DNA from: Lasiodiplodia sp. COLG20
Taxonomy: Eukaryota > Ascomycota > Dothideomycetes > Botryosphaeriales > Botryosphaeriaceae
Length of the DNA: 64,000 nucleotides
Assembly (NCBI GenBank): GCA_009801085.1
Contig: VNWV01000005.1
Coordinates: forward strand, 2,914,001 to 2,978,000
Direction of reading: 5' to 3'
The notes under the pieces are model-generated. The model worked only from the letters and a program-made list of their open reading frames with translations, was not told the origin of the DNA and did not search any database. Made by a program: the position numbers and the translations under genes. Shown here one piece after another: positions 22,335-33,317 of the stretch (position 1 is the stretch's first letter; each line of letters opens with the position of its first letter).

Positions 22335-22559
22335 ATGGGTTGCAACTGCTCCCGCCCCCGCCCCTCCTCCGGCTCGTCGCCCTCCGAGCCGCCCCGTCCC
22401 GTCGCCGCATCGGCGGCCTCCTCCCCCCCTTCCTCCCTCCCGCGCGGGTTTACCCGCTACACGGCCGCCGAGTACGGGGCCGAGCTCCCCAGCCGCCACC
22501 CCTTCACGTCGTCGCCGGCGCCGCAGGCGCCAGAGAGGTATATGGGTTTGGTGTGGTAG
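22335..22559 (+). CDS. Small putative doubly acylated membrane-anchored protein (MGCNCS start)
   Basis: 74 residues beginning MGCNCS: Gly2 with Ser6 fits an N-myristoylation site, and Cys3 and Cys5 are ideal palmitoylation sites, as in SH4-type plasma-membrane anchors. The rest is Ser/Pro/Ala-rich and probably disordered, with a more ordered-looking core RGFTRYTAAEYGAELPSRHP. The stop codon is followed immediately by a strong donor (gtaagtag at 22561), and a clear acceptor stands 5 bp before the ATG, so the ORF sits neatly between two introns in a longer transcript. I do not recognise the family. It could also be one exon of a larger gene, but no continuing frame downstream looks like protein. 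Confidence 0.5.
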   Translation: MGCNCSRPRPSSGSSPSEPPRPVAASAASSPPSSLPRGFTRYTAAEYGAELPSRHPFTSSPAPQAPERYMGLVW

Positions 22560-24071
22560 GTAAGTAGTCGCTCGTTTCTTTTCTTTTCTTCTTTCTTTTT
22601 TTCCCCGTCTTGCTTCCCCTAGCGTTTGGGCGTTTCGGCGTGATTTGGTTTCCTAGGCATCGTCCCCTTTGTTTGGAGTTTGGCGTTTCGGCGTTGTGGC
22701 ATTCATCTTTCCCTGATTTCCTTTTGGGCGTTCCGATGCATCATACACTTTCTTTTTATCTTTTCGTCTACACATTCACTGCACTATATCACTCGTTCTG
22801 TCCTTGCGCTTGCACTTTCACTCTATATAGCTCTCGTTTCCCACTCCATGCACTTTCACACTATGTAGCTCTCGTTTCCTATCACTTGCACTTTCATTGT
22901 ACATAGCTTTCGTTCTCTTCCTTGCACGTTCACTGTACATAGCCTTCATTTCCCTTCCTTGCACTTTCACTATAGTTAGATACCCTCTTTCCTTCGGCGT
23001 TCTTTCATCATAGCTAGATACCCCCATTCCCTTTGGGCGTTCCGTGTTAGCTTCCCTTGCACTTTCACTTTCACTTGTATATAGAACAGAAAAACACAAA
23101 AAAAGATAGAAAGAAGGAGAAAAATACAAGAAAAAAGATTAAAGAATTACAGAAAATAGTTGGAGAGAGTGAGAGGTTGAGGTCTTCTGGGCAAACAGAG
23201 CTCTGGGCTATACTCTGAAGTGATTTGGTGGTTGTGAGGTTTGGTGGTTTGGGAGTATATAGTACTGGATAGATAATGGCGCTCGGCTCTGGTGTCCTTG
23301 TGGCATGGGTCTGGCTGCCTTGTCTTTCCACTGACTTCTTATGCATTTGGTGACACGTGACATACGATGATGTTTTCGATGCTGAGGCTCACTCTACGTA
23401 CACGATGCATTGCTCGTACTTTAGATATGTCACGCCTGCCTGTGCCCACAAAGATCACATTTGCTGACCAACTCCTTCGTTGTACGCTCTCTTGCCTTTT
23501 GATTGACTGTCACGGTTGGGCGTGGAGCTGTTGATCGGCAGAGACGGGGATCATCGTGATAGACCTGGCATGGTGTTGAAACCGTCGGCCTTTACGGCGG
23601 CCGTCGACAAAGTGTTCACGGTCAACAATAGATAGACACGAGCAGTGTGTGACCACCCGGCCACAAACGTGTATGTGCAGTAGTAGCATGGATAATGGAC
23701 AAGCTTTCATGCTATGTGTTACATGAGTGCTGCATGTCCTCCATACCTCTTTACGATCACGAGATCAATTCTGGAGCAATGTTGATTTGACCAAAAGATA
23801 GTGTGTGAGAACGACATGTCTATGAGTAGCCTCTTATACTAACAACATCTCGCTGCGCAAAAAGGTTCAATTTTGAGCCCAGCATGCAGGCCTAGTGCTA
23901 TTGGAGCTCAAGGCAAACACGTTGCATGTCTCCGTCCCATTTGCCCCACATTCCCTTGCAACTCAAATATCGTAGTAGTGAAGATGGAGGTACCTATCCG
24001 TTTTCAAACTACCACTTGCCCCTGCGCCGTATATCTACAGTATCATTACAATCTCGGGAGGGTATTCTTCT
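22560..24071. other. T/C-rich non-coding region with tandem repeats
   Basis: 1.5 kb. The first 500 bp are strongly pyrimidine-rich and include the imperfect 37-bp tandem repeat at 22812-22998. An ORF on the minus strand (22818-23129) is only the repeat read through. A possible 3'-UTR of the MGCNCS transcript; nothing else seen up to the end of the uS10m gene. Confidence 0.5.
22812..22998. repeat. Imperfect 36-38 bp tandem repeat, about 5 copies
   Basis: Units start at 22812, 22850, 22888, 22924 and 22961, each built on gcactttcac...ta(t/c)atagct(c/t)tcgtttcc. Spacing is 38, 38, 36, 37 bp. Copies are diverged, so the array is old. Confidence 0.75.
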
Positions 24072-25046
24072 TTATTTGTCCCACGCGGTCCTGCCCATGG
24101 GCATATCCGTACCCGCCTTCCTTATTGGCTCCGCATTGATAATCTCAAGTAGCTCCTCAGGCTGCTCGGGTGCGTCCTTCCTCCGACCGAAGCCCTTCCA
24201 GGTCTCATCCACCAGTTCCTTCTCCTTCTGTGCCTGCTCATCCATCGCCTTGCCAACATCCAGCTTCTCAAAGTCAAAAACATTGGCTTTCATACCGACA
24301 CCGTGGTACTGGTGCTTTTGAAGGAAAGCTAGCCACAGCTTGACAGTCTCTGGGTCTCCGTCCTGGATCTGGATCAGGCGGCGCAGGGTGATGCGCTCAA
24401 AGTTCTCCTGCGACTTCTTGAAGACAAAGTTGGCGCGCGGCACGGTCCAGCGCTCGATCTTGCGGGGCAGCGGGATGGGGCCCTTGGCGGGCAGGCCGAG
24501 GTAGTAGGCAGCGCGCATGGCGAAGTCGGCGAAGAACTCCATGTTGCGCACGCTGAAGGTACGCAGCTGCAGGTCGCAGACGGGAATGCCGTATTGTGCG
24601 GGGCGGCGAAGCGGCCGCTTGAAGATGGCTTCAACATTGCGCGGCTGGCGGAGCTCCTTTAGCGCCTCTTTTGTCGCGTCGGTCATGTCGCGGCTTGCGG
24701 TTTGTCAGATTATGGTGCTGTTCGAGTAGCGATTCGGCGGTGCTTGTCTTACACTTCTTCGGTGGGAGGCATCGGGATGCCGCGCTTCCTGGATTGGATC
24801 AGCAAGGGACTGTGTGGCAGCTAGACCAGATTCTTACTTTGCAGTCTCCTCCACATCGATGTTGGATAACCTGAAGGCCTCGAGCGTGGTGTTGTAGAGG
24901 CGCTGACACGGTACGGCCGTCGAAGGTGATATCTGGACGGCAGTTCAGCATTACTGGAGCCGGAGCGGCCATGATGATGCGCCAATGCCGACCTTGACTC
25001 TCTTCAGAGCGCCGAAGGGCGATCTGACGTATGCGGGGGCAGCCAT
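24072..25046 (-). CDS. RSM10: Mitochondrial small-subunit ribosomal protein uS10m (Rsm10)
   Basis: Four exons by my reading, 25046-24993, 24932-24838, 24788-24753 and 24693-24072, 268 residues. The core CDLQLRTFSVRNMEFFADFAMRAAYYL and the following GLPAKGP, RWTVPRANFV, KKSQENFERIT, RLIQIQDG and KHQYHGVGMKA segments are characteristic of mitochondrial S10. The N-terminus (MAAPAYVRSPFGALKRVK plus QRLYNTT) is Arg/Ser/Ala-rich, fit for a matrix targeting peptide. It joins the head of the small mitoribosomal subunit. Exon 1 and its donor (gtcggc, weak) are less certain than the rest; the small 36-nt third exon is well supported by phase on both sides. Divergent from TRS33. Confidence 0.85.
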
Positions 25047-25461
25047 GGTGCGATGGGCGGGTTGGTGGATGCTCGCGAAGTCGTGCGAGCTTGGATCGCG
25101 GTGATCCGCACAATTTCCCTCTCACCGCCCGCCGCTGCTGGCATGGGAAAGTTGTTGCCGCGCACCTCCGTCCGCTTCCCGCACCGCAACGTCAGCCTCC
25201 CGGACCCTCTCCCCAGATCCAGTTCAAACTCCAACACCGACTCCAGGTCCGGCGCCCTCAGAGCGCGTCAAAGTTCGCGCTCGGTCTCCTGAACAATCAT
25301 CCGCTTGCCGCAAATTCGACCAGGACTGTCATCGACCGACACTCCTGCGACCAGTCCCCACGTCCTAGCTCCGATATAGCTCGCAAACGTCCCAGGCGTT
25401 GAGCTTCCCGCGGCACGCACCAGCACGATTTTTTTTGTTTCTAAGATAATAATAACCCACC
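25047..25461. promoter_or_regulatory. Divergent promoter, RSM10 / TRS33
   Basis: 415 bp between opposed starts. On the minus strand a gtgagaggg donor near 25127 hints at a 5'-UTR intron of RSM10. No TATA box is evident. Confidence 0.4.
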
Positions 25462-26453
25462 ATGTCATACGAAGCGCAACCCCCGCCCACTTCGAACGAG
25501 CCGGGCGCAGGCTACATCAACTCCTCGGTCATGGACTTTTTGTTAATCGAGCTGGTACCCATGGCCTACCGTATGGCTGCCGAGCTAGCTGCACGCGAGG
25601 AGGAATACGTGACGCCTGGTAATCCAACCGTCACGGCGGGTCGGAGAGCGTCAGCTGTCACACTCACGAATGGCGGTACACCCAAGAGCGGAACCACCCC
25701 AAGGATACCTGAAGGCGCCGCCGTGGGCAGCGCGGAGGAGGAAGACTACAAGGATGCCGTATTATATCGTTTAGAGACACTGGGCTATCGCGTGGGTCTG
25801 GGCATAACTGAACGGTATGTCTGTTTTGCTGCTCGATTGGGTCAATCTCGGGGGCATGAAATCCATACAAGGGACCGTGCAATTGAAGATGAAGCGCAAG
25901 GATGCTTTACTGGGTTGATCTTGCACTATCCCCTCACCATCTACCTGCTCTTGCACATGCGCCGCCTCTCCCCATACTCAATCACAAACATGCGCACTAA
26001 CATTTCCACAGCTTCTCTCGCGACAAACCGCGCTTCAGCGAAACCCTCGATGTCATCAAATTTCTCTGCAAAGACCTTTGGACCCTTGTCTTCCGCAAGC
26101 AAATCGATAACTTGAAGACCAATCATCGCGGCATTTACGTCCTCACCGACCAACACTTCAAGCCCCTCACCAAGATGAGCCTGGAAAGGGGAATCGGCGA
26201 CAACATCGTGACCGCAAAAGCCCAACCGGTAAGCTCCAATTCCACCTCCCCAATCGCTACTGTCCCGTTCGAGAAGACGGTGGAAAGAATCCCAAAACGG
26301 GCAGCGCGCTGACGAAAGCAGTTCCTCTACTTCCCCGCTGGTCTCATCCGCGGCGCACTCGCTAGCATGGGAATCCTCGCGACTGTGACAGCGGAATCGA
26401 CAGGCCTTCCTGGCGCAACATTCCAAATCCGCACTCAAGGCGCCAAGTCATAG
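25462..26453 (+). CDS. TRS33: TRAPP complex subunit Trs33/TRAPPC6
   Basis: Three exons, 25462-25814, 26012-26228 and 26322-26453, 233 residues; the first intron is long for this window (197 nt), the second 93 nt. Bet3-family signatures are present: VMDFLLIELVPMAYRMAAEL at the start, then YRLETLGYRVGLGITER, KFLCKDLWTLVFRKQIDNLK and the C-terminal FPAGLIRGALASMG. Trs33 is a core subunit of TRAPP, the Golgi Rab exchange factor for Ypt1/Rab1 and, in TRAPPII, Ypt31/32. A disordered fungal insertion rich in Gly/Thr/Ser (about residues 50-90) separates the first helix from the rest. The family assignment is firm. Confidence 0.92.
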
Positions 26454-27719
26454 TCGCTGATCGCCTTCTTTCTCGGACAATGGCACCACCCCTTTCGGAG
26501 ACGACGCTGCAACAGGATAGGGAACTGGACCGGTGTCGAAAGCGGCCTGTAGTACGGACAGGCAACCACAGCAGCAGCAGCGACGGAGAACTACTACTTG
26601 TAACAGCTCGGGGAGGGAATGATGTCACCTCGGCCCGCGCCGAATAATCCGCTCGTCCGAAACGGACGCGATCCCTCCAAGCTCGGTTCACTTAGTATTG
26701 CAACAGGGCATAATTGCAACGTGGGGAATCGTTTGAAGCGTTCGTAGAGACGTAAATGTGCGATAGTCTCAACAACGAAAGCGTCCTGGACAAAAGCTTC
26801 AACTGCCCCCGACCGTGTTGCAATACTAAGCGAACCGATTCTTTCTTCTCCCGCTCCCCCCGGACCAGGCACCACCAATCCAACCACCAACCGATGATGA
26901 AATGCAATGATCGAGACGGGTAAGGTCTTAGCCGACGCCGCGTATGCGTACCTCAGCCGCTGCCCTCACGTGGAGACAAGGGGCGGTTAGGTATCGTAGC
27001 GGGAGATGCGGGGGCTAACCGGGAGATATCGGAATGCGTGGGGAGCGATGCAGCGAAAACACACAAAAACCGCAAGTGGAGCAAATTTAAAGCCGCCGTG
27101 CAGGCATTGTATTGGGCGAGTGGCTCTCAGGCCACACTCGGGCGCGCTGACCGGAGCCTTTGCGGCCGCATACCCGTCTTCTATATAAAGGATGGAGGGA
27201 GCTCCTGGAGTTGAGTCCTGGAACCGTGACTTTTCCCTTCATAGCGTCGGCGTTTCTCCCTCCCCACACTTTTTCCCTCGGATTTAATGGGCATGTCTTC
27301 TTCACACTCATCTTTCGTTTAATACGTTGGCATTTTACTACTAAACATACCCTCTACGGCGAACATAGAGTAGAAGAATCACCAGTATTGCCCTTTATGA
27401 AGGCGGCGTGCCTTACAATCAATTCCATTCCATGTTCATAACAGCCATGCTGCGCCTAACGTGCTAATCATCTCTCAGAATATTGGTTTTCTTTTATAGA
27501 TGCCCCTGTATCGCACCCTTGCATGGTCTTCGCTTCACTATCATACCGAATTTCGTTTGAGAAGGTTGTGTCAAATCACAACCTATCTGCCCGGAAAATC
27601 AGCTCCCATACATTAGCAATTCTAGGGTTCTGCAAAAGGGAAATTCGTTCCAATTCGACACTTCGCCGGTTCCATCTCTTCAGAGGAAAACAGTAAGGGG
27701 TCGCAAGAGGGGTTGCCAC
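26454..27719. other. Intergenic between convergent TRS33 and MDH genes
   Basis: 1.27 kb, unusually long for convergent genes. It contains the 156-bp inverted-repeat element (26683-26838) and a TATA-like tatataaa at 27182-27189 that precedes no credible ORF. An unannotated non-coding transcript is possible. Confidence 0.5.
26683..26838. repeat. Small element with 24-bp terminal inverted repeats
   Basis: Left arm 26683-26706 (tcggttcacttagtattgca...) and right arm 26815-26838 match as inverted copies at 22 of 24 positions, with a 108-bp spacer. Size and form are like a MITE or solo foldback; no target-site duplication is obvious. Confidence 0.6.
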
Positions 27720-29101
27720 TCACTTGGGAGGAGGGTTGACGACAAACTCGACGCCCTTGTCGATGTTCGTCTTGAGACCCTTGTACGCGACTTCAAGCAG
27801 CTTCTTCTCGTAGTCATTGGCCTTGCTAACCACATCGATGATCCTCTTGGCACCATCGGGCTAAAACCGGAAAGTCAATACCATCTTCGAACGAAAGTAA
27901 CTATTGGTCCACTTACGCCGAGCTCGACCGGGGCAGCGAAGAATTCGGTGCCGGTCACCTTGGCAATGGCATCACCGCCCTCGACACCGGGGAGGTAGAC
28001 GAAAGTGGGCTCGATGATCCCGCTCTGACCCTTGACGGCCTGGAGGATCTTCTCGGCGAAACTGGAGCGGGGTCAACAAGGAACGCGACAGAAGAATTGG
28101 ACAACAGCTTACCGGAAGCCGGCGAAAGCCATGGACAGAGTGGCAGATCCGGCACCATCCTTGGCCTTCACAACCTCGTCACCGCCGAACTGGACACCTG
28201 CGCATCATATCAGCTGATATTCGAGCGTGATTACGTAAATGACTTACGGTTGACAAGAGCATCGAGCTTATCAGCAGGAATGTTGACGCTGGGCTGGGCC
28301 TGGGTGAAGAGCGGGACGATGGTCTCGCCAGAGTGGCCGCCGACAACGGGAATGGCCAGGGTCTGGGGGTTCTTCTCGCCGACAATGTCGGCAACGAAGG
28401 TCTGGGCACGGACGACATCGAGGGTGGTCACACCGAAGAGCTTCTTGGGGTTGAACTTGCCCGCGCGCTTCAGCACCTCGGCGGCAATGGGCACGGTGGA
28501 GTTGACGGGGTTGGAGATGACAAGGATGAAGGCATCAGGGGCGTTCTCTGCGACGCCCTGGATGAGATCGCGCACGATACCGGCGTTGATCTTGAAGAGG
28601 TCGTCACGGGTCATGCCAGGCTTGCCTAAAGCAGAGTCAGTCTCATGTTTGCCCCACAGTGCTTTCTCCGCGACTCCTTACGGGGAATGCCAGCCGGAAT
28701 GACGACGATATCGGCACCCGTGAAGGCCTTCTTCATGCCATCGTCCTTGGGCAGGTAGCCGGTGGTTTTCTAGCTCACAGCATAAGCGTTCTGTATGTGC
28801 GTGTGTGTTGGGGGGCTGGGTTGCGGACGTACGGCAGGCGAAGAGATGTGGGACAAGTCAGTAGCGACGCCAGGCGTGTTGACGACATCGTAGAGAGCAA
28901 GCTCGTCAATGAGCGGCGAAGCCTTCAGAAGAAGCGACAGAGGCTGCGCGGGGCGAGGTTAGCGACGCGAAATGCATCAAAGGATGGGTGCACTCACCTG
29001 GCCAATACCGCCAGAGGCACCAGCGACGACTGTGACGGTCAGCTTGCAAGCTCTGCGCGGGTCGCACGGAAGCTCTGAGGAGCCCCACCTGCTTTCACCA
29101 T
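27720..29101 (-). CDS. Malate dehydrogenase, NAD-dependent, predicted cytosolic
   Basis: Eight exons: 29101-29089, 29029-28998, 28943-28833, 28769-28682, 28625-28248, 28197-28113, 28061-27917 and 27860-27720; 330 residues with every phase agreeing. The tiny first exon (13 nt) encodes MVKA, giving [18 protein letters not shown], the NAD-binding GxxGGIG loop at the very N-terminus with no mitochondrial presequence and, at the C-terminus (NPPPK), no PTS1. Substrate-loop arginines are in [13 protein letters not shown] (Arg82, Arg88); the active-site pair is Asp150 and His179 (VVGGHSG). It interconverts malate and oxaloacetate and should serve the malate shuttle or gluconeogenesis. The extreme intron density relative to its neighbours is typical of old metabolic genes. 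Confidence 0.93.
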
Positions 29102-29941
29102 TTTGCCGGATGTAAGGGTATGCGGAGAGCTTGATCGTAGGGCAGATTAGCTTCGAGGTGAGTGAAGACGGCACGCAGACGAAGACGCACTTTCTGTGAG
29201 GGTCGAGAGGGGTAGATGCTTGGGGCAGGAGCTGTGGAGGAACTGGAGTCGGAGAGTAGATCCCGAGCGACTTTGTCTGTTGAGACGAGACGGGTGGAGG
29301 GGTTAACGAAGCACGGACGGCGGGGGACGCGAGGCGGAGAGGGACCCCTGGTCGCGACAGCAGCCAACCAACGGGATGCACGAGATTGGCAAGACGGGGA
29401 AGTCGGGCAACACCAACCTGGGTAGCTTGGAACTCTGTCAGCCGCGTTGAATCCTTGTGGACAATCCGTACTGGCGGGGCTTGCTCGTGCTATATACCCA
29501 CCCTCCCCTCTCACACGCACGTCATCGAGGGCTCGTCCAGGCCCGCGAATGCCTCGGCGAAGCTCGCTGGCCTGCCACTCTTCGGAATGATTCGGGCACC
29601 TGTGTCGGCAATGTCTCTGCATGGAATTCACGGGCGGGCACGCTGAGCAGAAAGCAATCTTGACCGCCTTACAGAGATGGAAACGCCTGCTCCCCTTCTA
29701 CGCCGACCTGCCGGCTGGACTTCCCGATGCCCTTCCTCCCTACCGAAAGCAAACCGCCGTCAAAATCAGCCACCATCCCTATGCTTTGCACATGCCCTGC
29801 GTACGGGGCTGCAAGCCAAGTAACCAATGCCGCCTGAATGCAAACCGAAAGGTCCAATCTCGCTCCTCGCTAATAGCAATCATTAGAAGGGCCGCAGACA
29901 TACACAAACAGCTACGAAATATACGTGACATGAAGCCCACA
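29102..29941. other. Intergenic upstream of MDH, downstream of HapE
   Basis: 840 bp. Read on the minus strand a ggtatatagc TATA-like site lies at 29487-29496, about 390 bp before the MDH start, which would imply a long leader. No gene seen. Confidence 0.45.
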
Positions 29942-31167
29942 CTACGCCACGTAGTCTTCCCTGTCTCCTTCCGCATCAGCGTCGCCCTCACCAGGGTCGT
30001 GCGCCCCATAGGTGTGACTTGGATCCCCGGCCCCAGTCGGGTCTGGGGCCCGTTGGCCGCCGACAGAGTACATCTGCTGGAAGGGCAGTCAGAAGACATC
30101 TGGACAAGGCATCATGGCCGATTTACCTGTTGCGGCATCTGGTAGCCCCCGTAGATGGACGGGTCAAACATCTGCTGTGTCGGTTGCCCATATGCCCCCG
30201 GGTCGTTCTGCACCGCCGGCGCAAACATGCCCTGCTGCTGAGCGCGGTAGTCGGGCTCCTGTATGTGTTGCGCCATGCCGTAGTCTGGCGGCGCCATGGG
30301 GTGCGGTGGCGGGTGCATGCCCGTCTGCTGCTGGACTGCGCCAGGCTGTGCCTGCGCGTTGGCCGAGGCTTGCGCTGCGCTGCTCTGCCCGCCGCTCCGC
30401 TTGTGCGACGATGCCTCCTCGCGCGGCACAATGTCGATCAGGAAGTCGAACATGTCCGACTTGGCCAGAGCCGACGCAATGTCCGAGCGCTGCAGCGTCC
30501 TGCGCTTATTTTCCTCCGCATGTATCCAGGCGCGCATCGTCAGCTCCGTGATGAAGATGTCACAGCCTTTGGCGAACAATATCGGGGCCTCGGCCGAGAT
30601 CATCTTAACCTCGGGGTCTGCTTTCATGACCTTCTTTATCCGCGCTAGCGGCAGCTGGTGGAGCTTGTAGTCATGTTCGTCCGTCTCGAGCTTCGTCACT
30701 TGCTGCTGCCAGTACGTGTTGAGGATGTCGCGGTATTGGCCGGTGAGGCCTTGGTTGACCTGCAACCGGGTTAGAAGCACAGCTCGCACACGGGGGGAGG
30801 CGGGTTTGCCGTACGTTTGCCCATTGACCAGTGAAGACTTGCGGATCCGGAGCGTGTCCCTGCGCGGCTATCTGAACCAAAAATCAGCTAACGAGCTCGG
30901 CCAGAGCTGGTGGAAGCCCGGACGGGGCAGACGGAGGACGTACGCTGGCACTTGCACCTGTGAGGTCGCGCGTTAGCAAGAGAGTTGCGTGCGAGCCGGG
31001 CCGGTTGCCCAACGATTTGTGCAGGGTGGAAGCTGCGACTTACCATAGTGGCCGCCATTCGCAGGGTCGTAGAGCGGGTTGCCGTTCTGGCCGTCGTACC
31101 GGCGAGGCGCGGAGTTCTGGCGCAGCTTCTGCTGCTGGCCATGGCCTTGGAGATTTGTGGGATCCAT
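29942..31167 (-). CDS. hapE: CCAAT-binding factor subunit HapE/Hap5 (NF-YC)
   Basis: Five exons: 31167-31044, a 14-nt microexon 30957-30944, 30871-30815, 30759-30127 and 30076-29942; 320 residues with consistent phases. The histone-fold core is clear: [20 protein letters not shown] followed by [20 protein letters not shown] and [15 protein letters not shown], preceded by [19 protein letters not shown], the part that contacts the Hap4-like/HapX recruiting surface in fungi. The C-terminal region is Gln/Pro/Gly-rich and acidic at the end. HapB, HapC and HapE together bind CCAAT boxes and control iron, redox and respiratory genes. A continuous reading without the last splice would stop at 30112 (VNRP), but the acceptor ttccag at 30077 gives a better tail. 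Confidence 0.92.
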
Positions 31168-32409
31168 GGCTAAGGCGGGTACGCGCGCGATCGCGGCAAG
31201 GCTCGTCGCATGCGCTTTGAGAAGGGGCGTCTGCGGGTCTCTGGGGACGCGGGTGCAGGGCAGGCGCGTCAGGCTCGAATTGATTCGCCGGAGAGAGTGG
31301 AGTTGCGCGGTGATGGAGAGGCGATGGGTGGGTGTTGCAGGCACGCGCGGAGCCGTCAGAGATGCGGTGACGCCAAAGTTGGCACAAAAGAAACGGAAGT
31401 GGGGAAGGCAAGCCGACGATCGGAGGCACCAAGGTTTGCGCGCTTGCTGGGCGGCAATGCGAGAGCTGCTTTGCGCGGTGTTGACGGCGTGCGGCTGGAG
31501 GTGTTTACTGTTGCTCTCTGGCGCACGCGTTGGCCGATGCTCAAGGCTCAAGCTCGTCCCTGGTGGAGCGGGCGGCCAGCGAATCGGGTGTGGCTTGGGC
31601 TGGGGGAGCTGTGACGCTGGCGAACCACGGGTGCGCTACGTGCGCGATCTCCTAGCTGCAACACTTGCTGCCCGCGGGGAAGCTGGTAGCTGGGAACTGG
31701 GAGCTGGGAGCTGGGAACAGGCTGGCATGCGCTGCGAGGGAGCGCTGGCGCGTCGGGGCTGGCTGTGGCTCCGGGCCTATCGGTACGCAGGTGACGTCTT
31801 GTGACGGGCGGATCTGGGAGGCTGGCACGACTGATGGCTTTTGGCAATTGCGGCAGAGATCGCCCACAGCAGCACCGGCTGCTACTTAACCTCGCGCGAG
31901 CCGTGCCGCTGCGGCGACGTCAACAAGACAACTCAGCCATGCCGCTGAAATCACTATCACACCTGCCATTGCTACGGAGAAAGGCAGGGCGAAACAGGCG
32001 ATGCGCTGCTCTCAGCCTCGACGGATCCCCAGGACCGCACGTCACTGGCTCGTAGGCACAGGTCCATGGCGCCCCCCGCACGCTGATTCGACGCGCCTCC
32101 TGCATGCTCAGGCTCCGCGATGCGTTGGCCCGGCTTGAAAATTTTGCATGTCATCATTCGAGAGGGCTAGACTGCCTCAACGGCCTCGCGAATCGAGGAT
32201 CACTGCGATGCAGAGGGGCGCGGTGGAGTGATGGCGATCGTTCAGAGATGGCTGCATGTGCTGGAGGGCGGAGCTCTGGCCTGCTGAATGCCGCCGCCTG
32301 AACCCCGGCCTCGGCACCCCTGTTTTTCCGCCCCGCCCAAGACGCGTTTTTGCCCTGTCCGTCCTGAACTTTTTTTTCGCGATCCCTCACATGCACCCGC
32401 CCGCCCAAC
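31168..32409. other. Divergent intergenic region, hapE / FCF2
   Basis: 1.24 kb, GC-rich, with no supported gene; a 241-codon ORF (31079-31804) and others are low-complexity and overlap the hapE 5' end. Around 31681-31726 a short tandem repeat of agctggga units is present. Confidence 0.5.
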
Positions 32410-33317
32410 ATGGACGTGCCAACGCATCCAGTCACCCATGGCCTCGCGGAGGATGACGAGCTCTCCGACGAGCAGATCGAGATGCTGCTGAAGCAGGCTG
32501 AGGTCAGAGCGCGTGAGAAGGACACGTCGAGCGCCCTGGCGCAGATTCCGTCTGCCCTCGACATCAAGCTGCCCCGACTCAATACCCCCGGCCTCCCTGC
32601 CCCCTACGTCCAGATGAACGGCGAGGTTGCCCGCGTGGATCCGTCCCGCCTGCTCGATGACCAGCAGCGTGCATTGGCAAACCACATCCGGAAGGTCGAG
32701 GATCCTGTCGCTGTCAAGAAGAGGAAGATGGAGGTACGTCACGCTCCTCCACACAGCACCGCCTATGAGGAAATATTCCCAATCTTTCTCCTTGAGCAGA
32801 CACGAAAGTCCGTCTTGGACTTTCCCTGCACCACTGAGAGTTATATTCATAGTTACTCTGACGGCACACCTTTCCACCCGCTTCATTTCAACGCTCGTCA
32901 CCCGAACCATGCTGATTCGGCTTTACACAGGAGAAGAAGGCTACTGCAGGAGAGCAGTGGTTCAACTTGCCCAAGACGGAGCTTACTCCAGAGCTGAAGA
33001 GAGATCTCCAGCTGTTGAAGATGCGCAACGTGCTTGATCCCCACCGTCATTACAAGAAGGAGAACAGCAAAGACTTCGTTCCGGAGTATTCGCAGGTCGG
33101 TACCATCGTCGAGGGCCCCACTGAATACTTCAGCGCTCGTCTGCAGAAGAAGGACCGCAAGAAGACTTTCGTCGAGGAGGTACTCGAGCAGGAGAAGAGC
33201 TCGGGCAGGTTCGAGAGAAAATACGGCGAGATTCAGACCAAGAAGACGAGCGGCAAAAAGGCTCACTACAAGGCCGTGAAGGCCATGAGGAAGTCTGGCA
33301 AAATCTCCAAGGGTTGA
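32410..33317 (+). CDS. FCF2: Fcf2-domain rRNA-processing protein
   Basis: Two exons, 32410-32733 and 32931-33317 (197-nt intron, phase 0), 236 residues. The Fcf2 signature spans GEQWFNLPKTELTPELKRDL, LLKMRNVLDPHRHYKKE and a C-terminal basic tail (YKAVKAMRKSGKISKG). Fcf2 is an essential nucleolar factor that works with Fcf1 in early cleavages (A0, A1, A2) of pre-rRNA towards 18S rRNA. The N-terminal third is acidic and Pro-containing, predicted disordered. Lysine clusters (KKRK, KKTSGKKAHYK) fit nuclear import. The long intron has a normal GT...ACAG ending; the exon-2 acceptor is at 32929-32930. Confidence 0.9.

Noticed and set aside
24799..25125. 108-codon minus-strand ORF at the 5' side of RSM10
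   Set aside because: Mixed intron and exon sequence read in the wrong frame; the spliced model gives a better targeting peptide.
27160..27441. ORF after a tatataaa box
   Set aside because: Short, no motif; the TATA-like box alone is not evidence of a gene.
31079..31804. 241-codon ORF upstream of and overlapping hapE exon 1
   Set aside because: Overlaps hapE antisense and contains low-complexity agctggga repeats; no motif.
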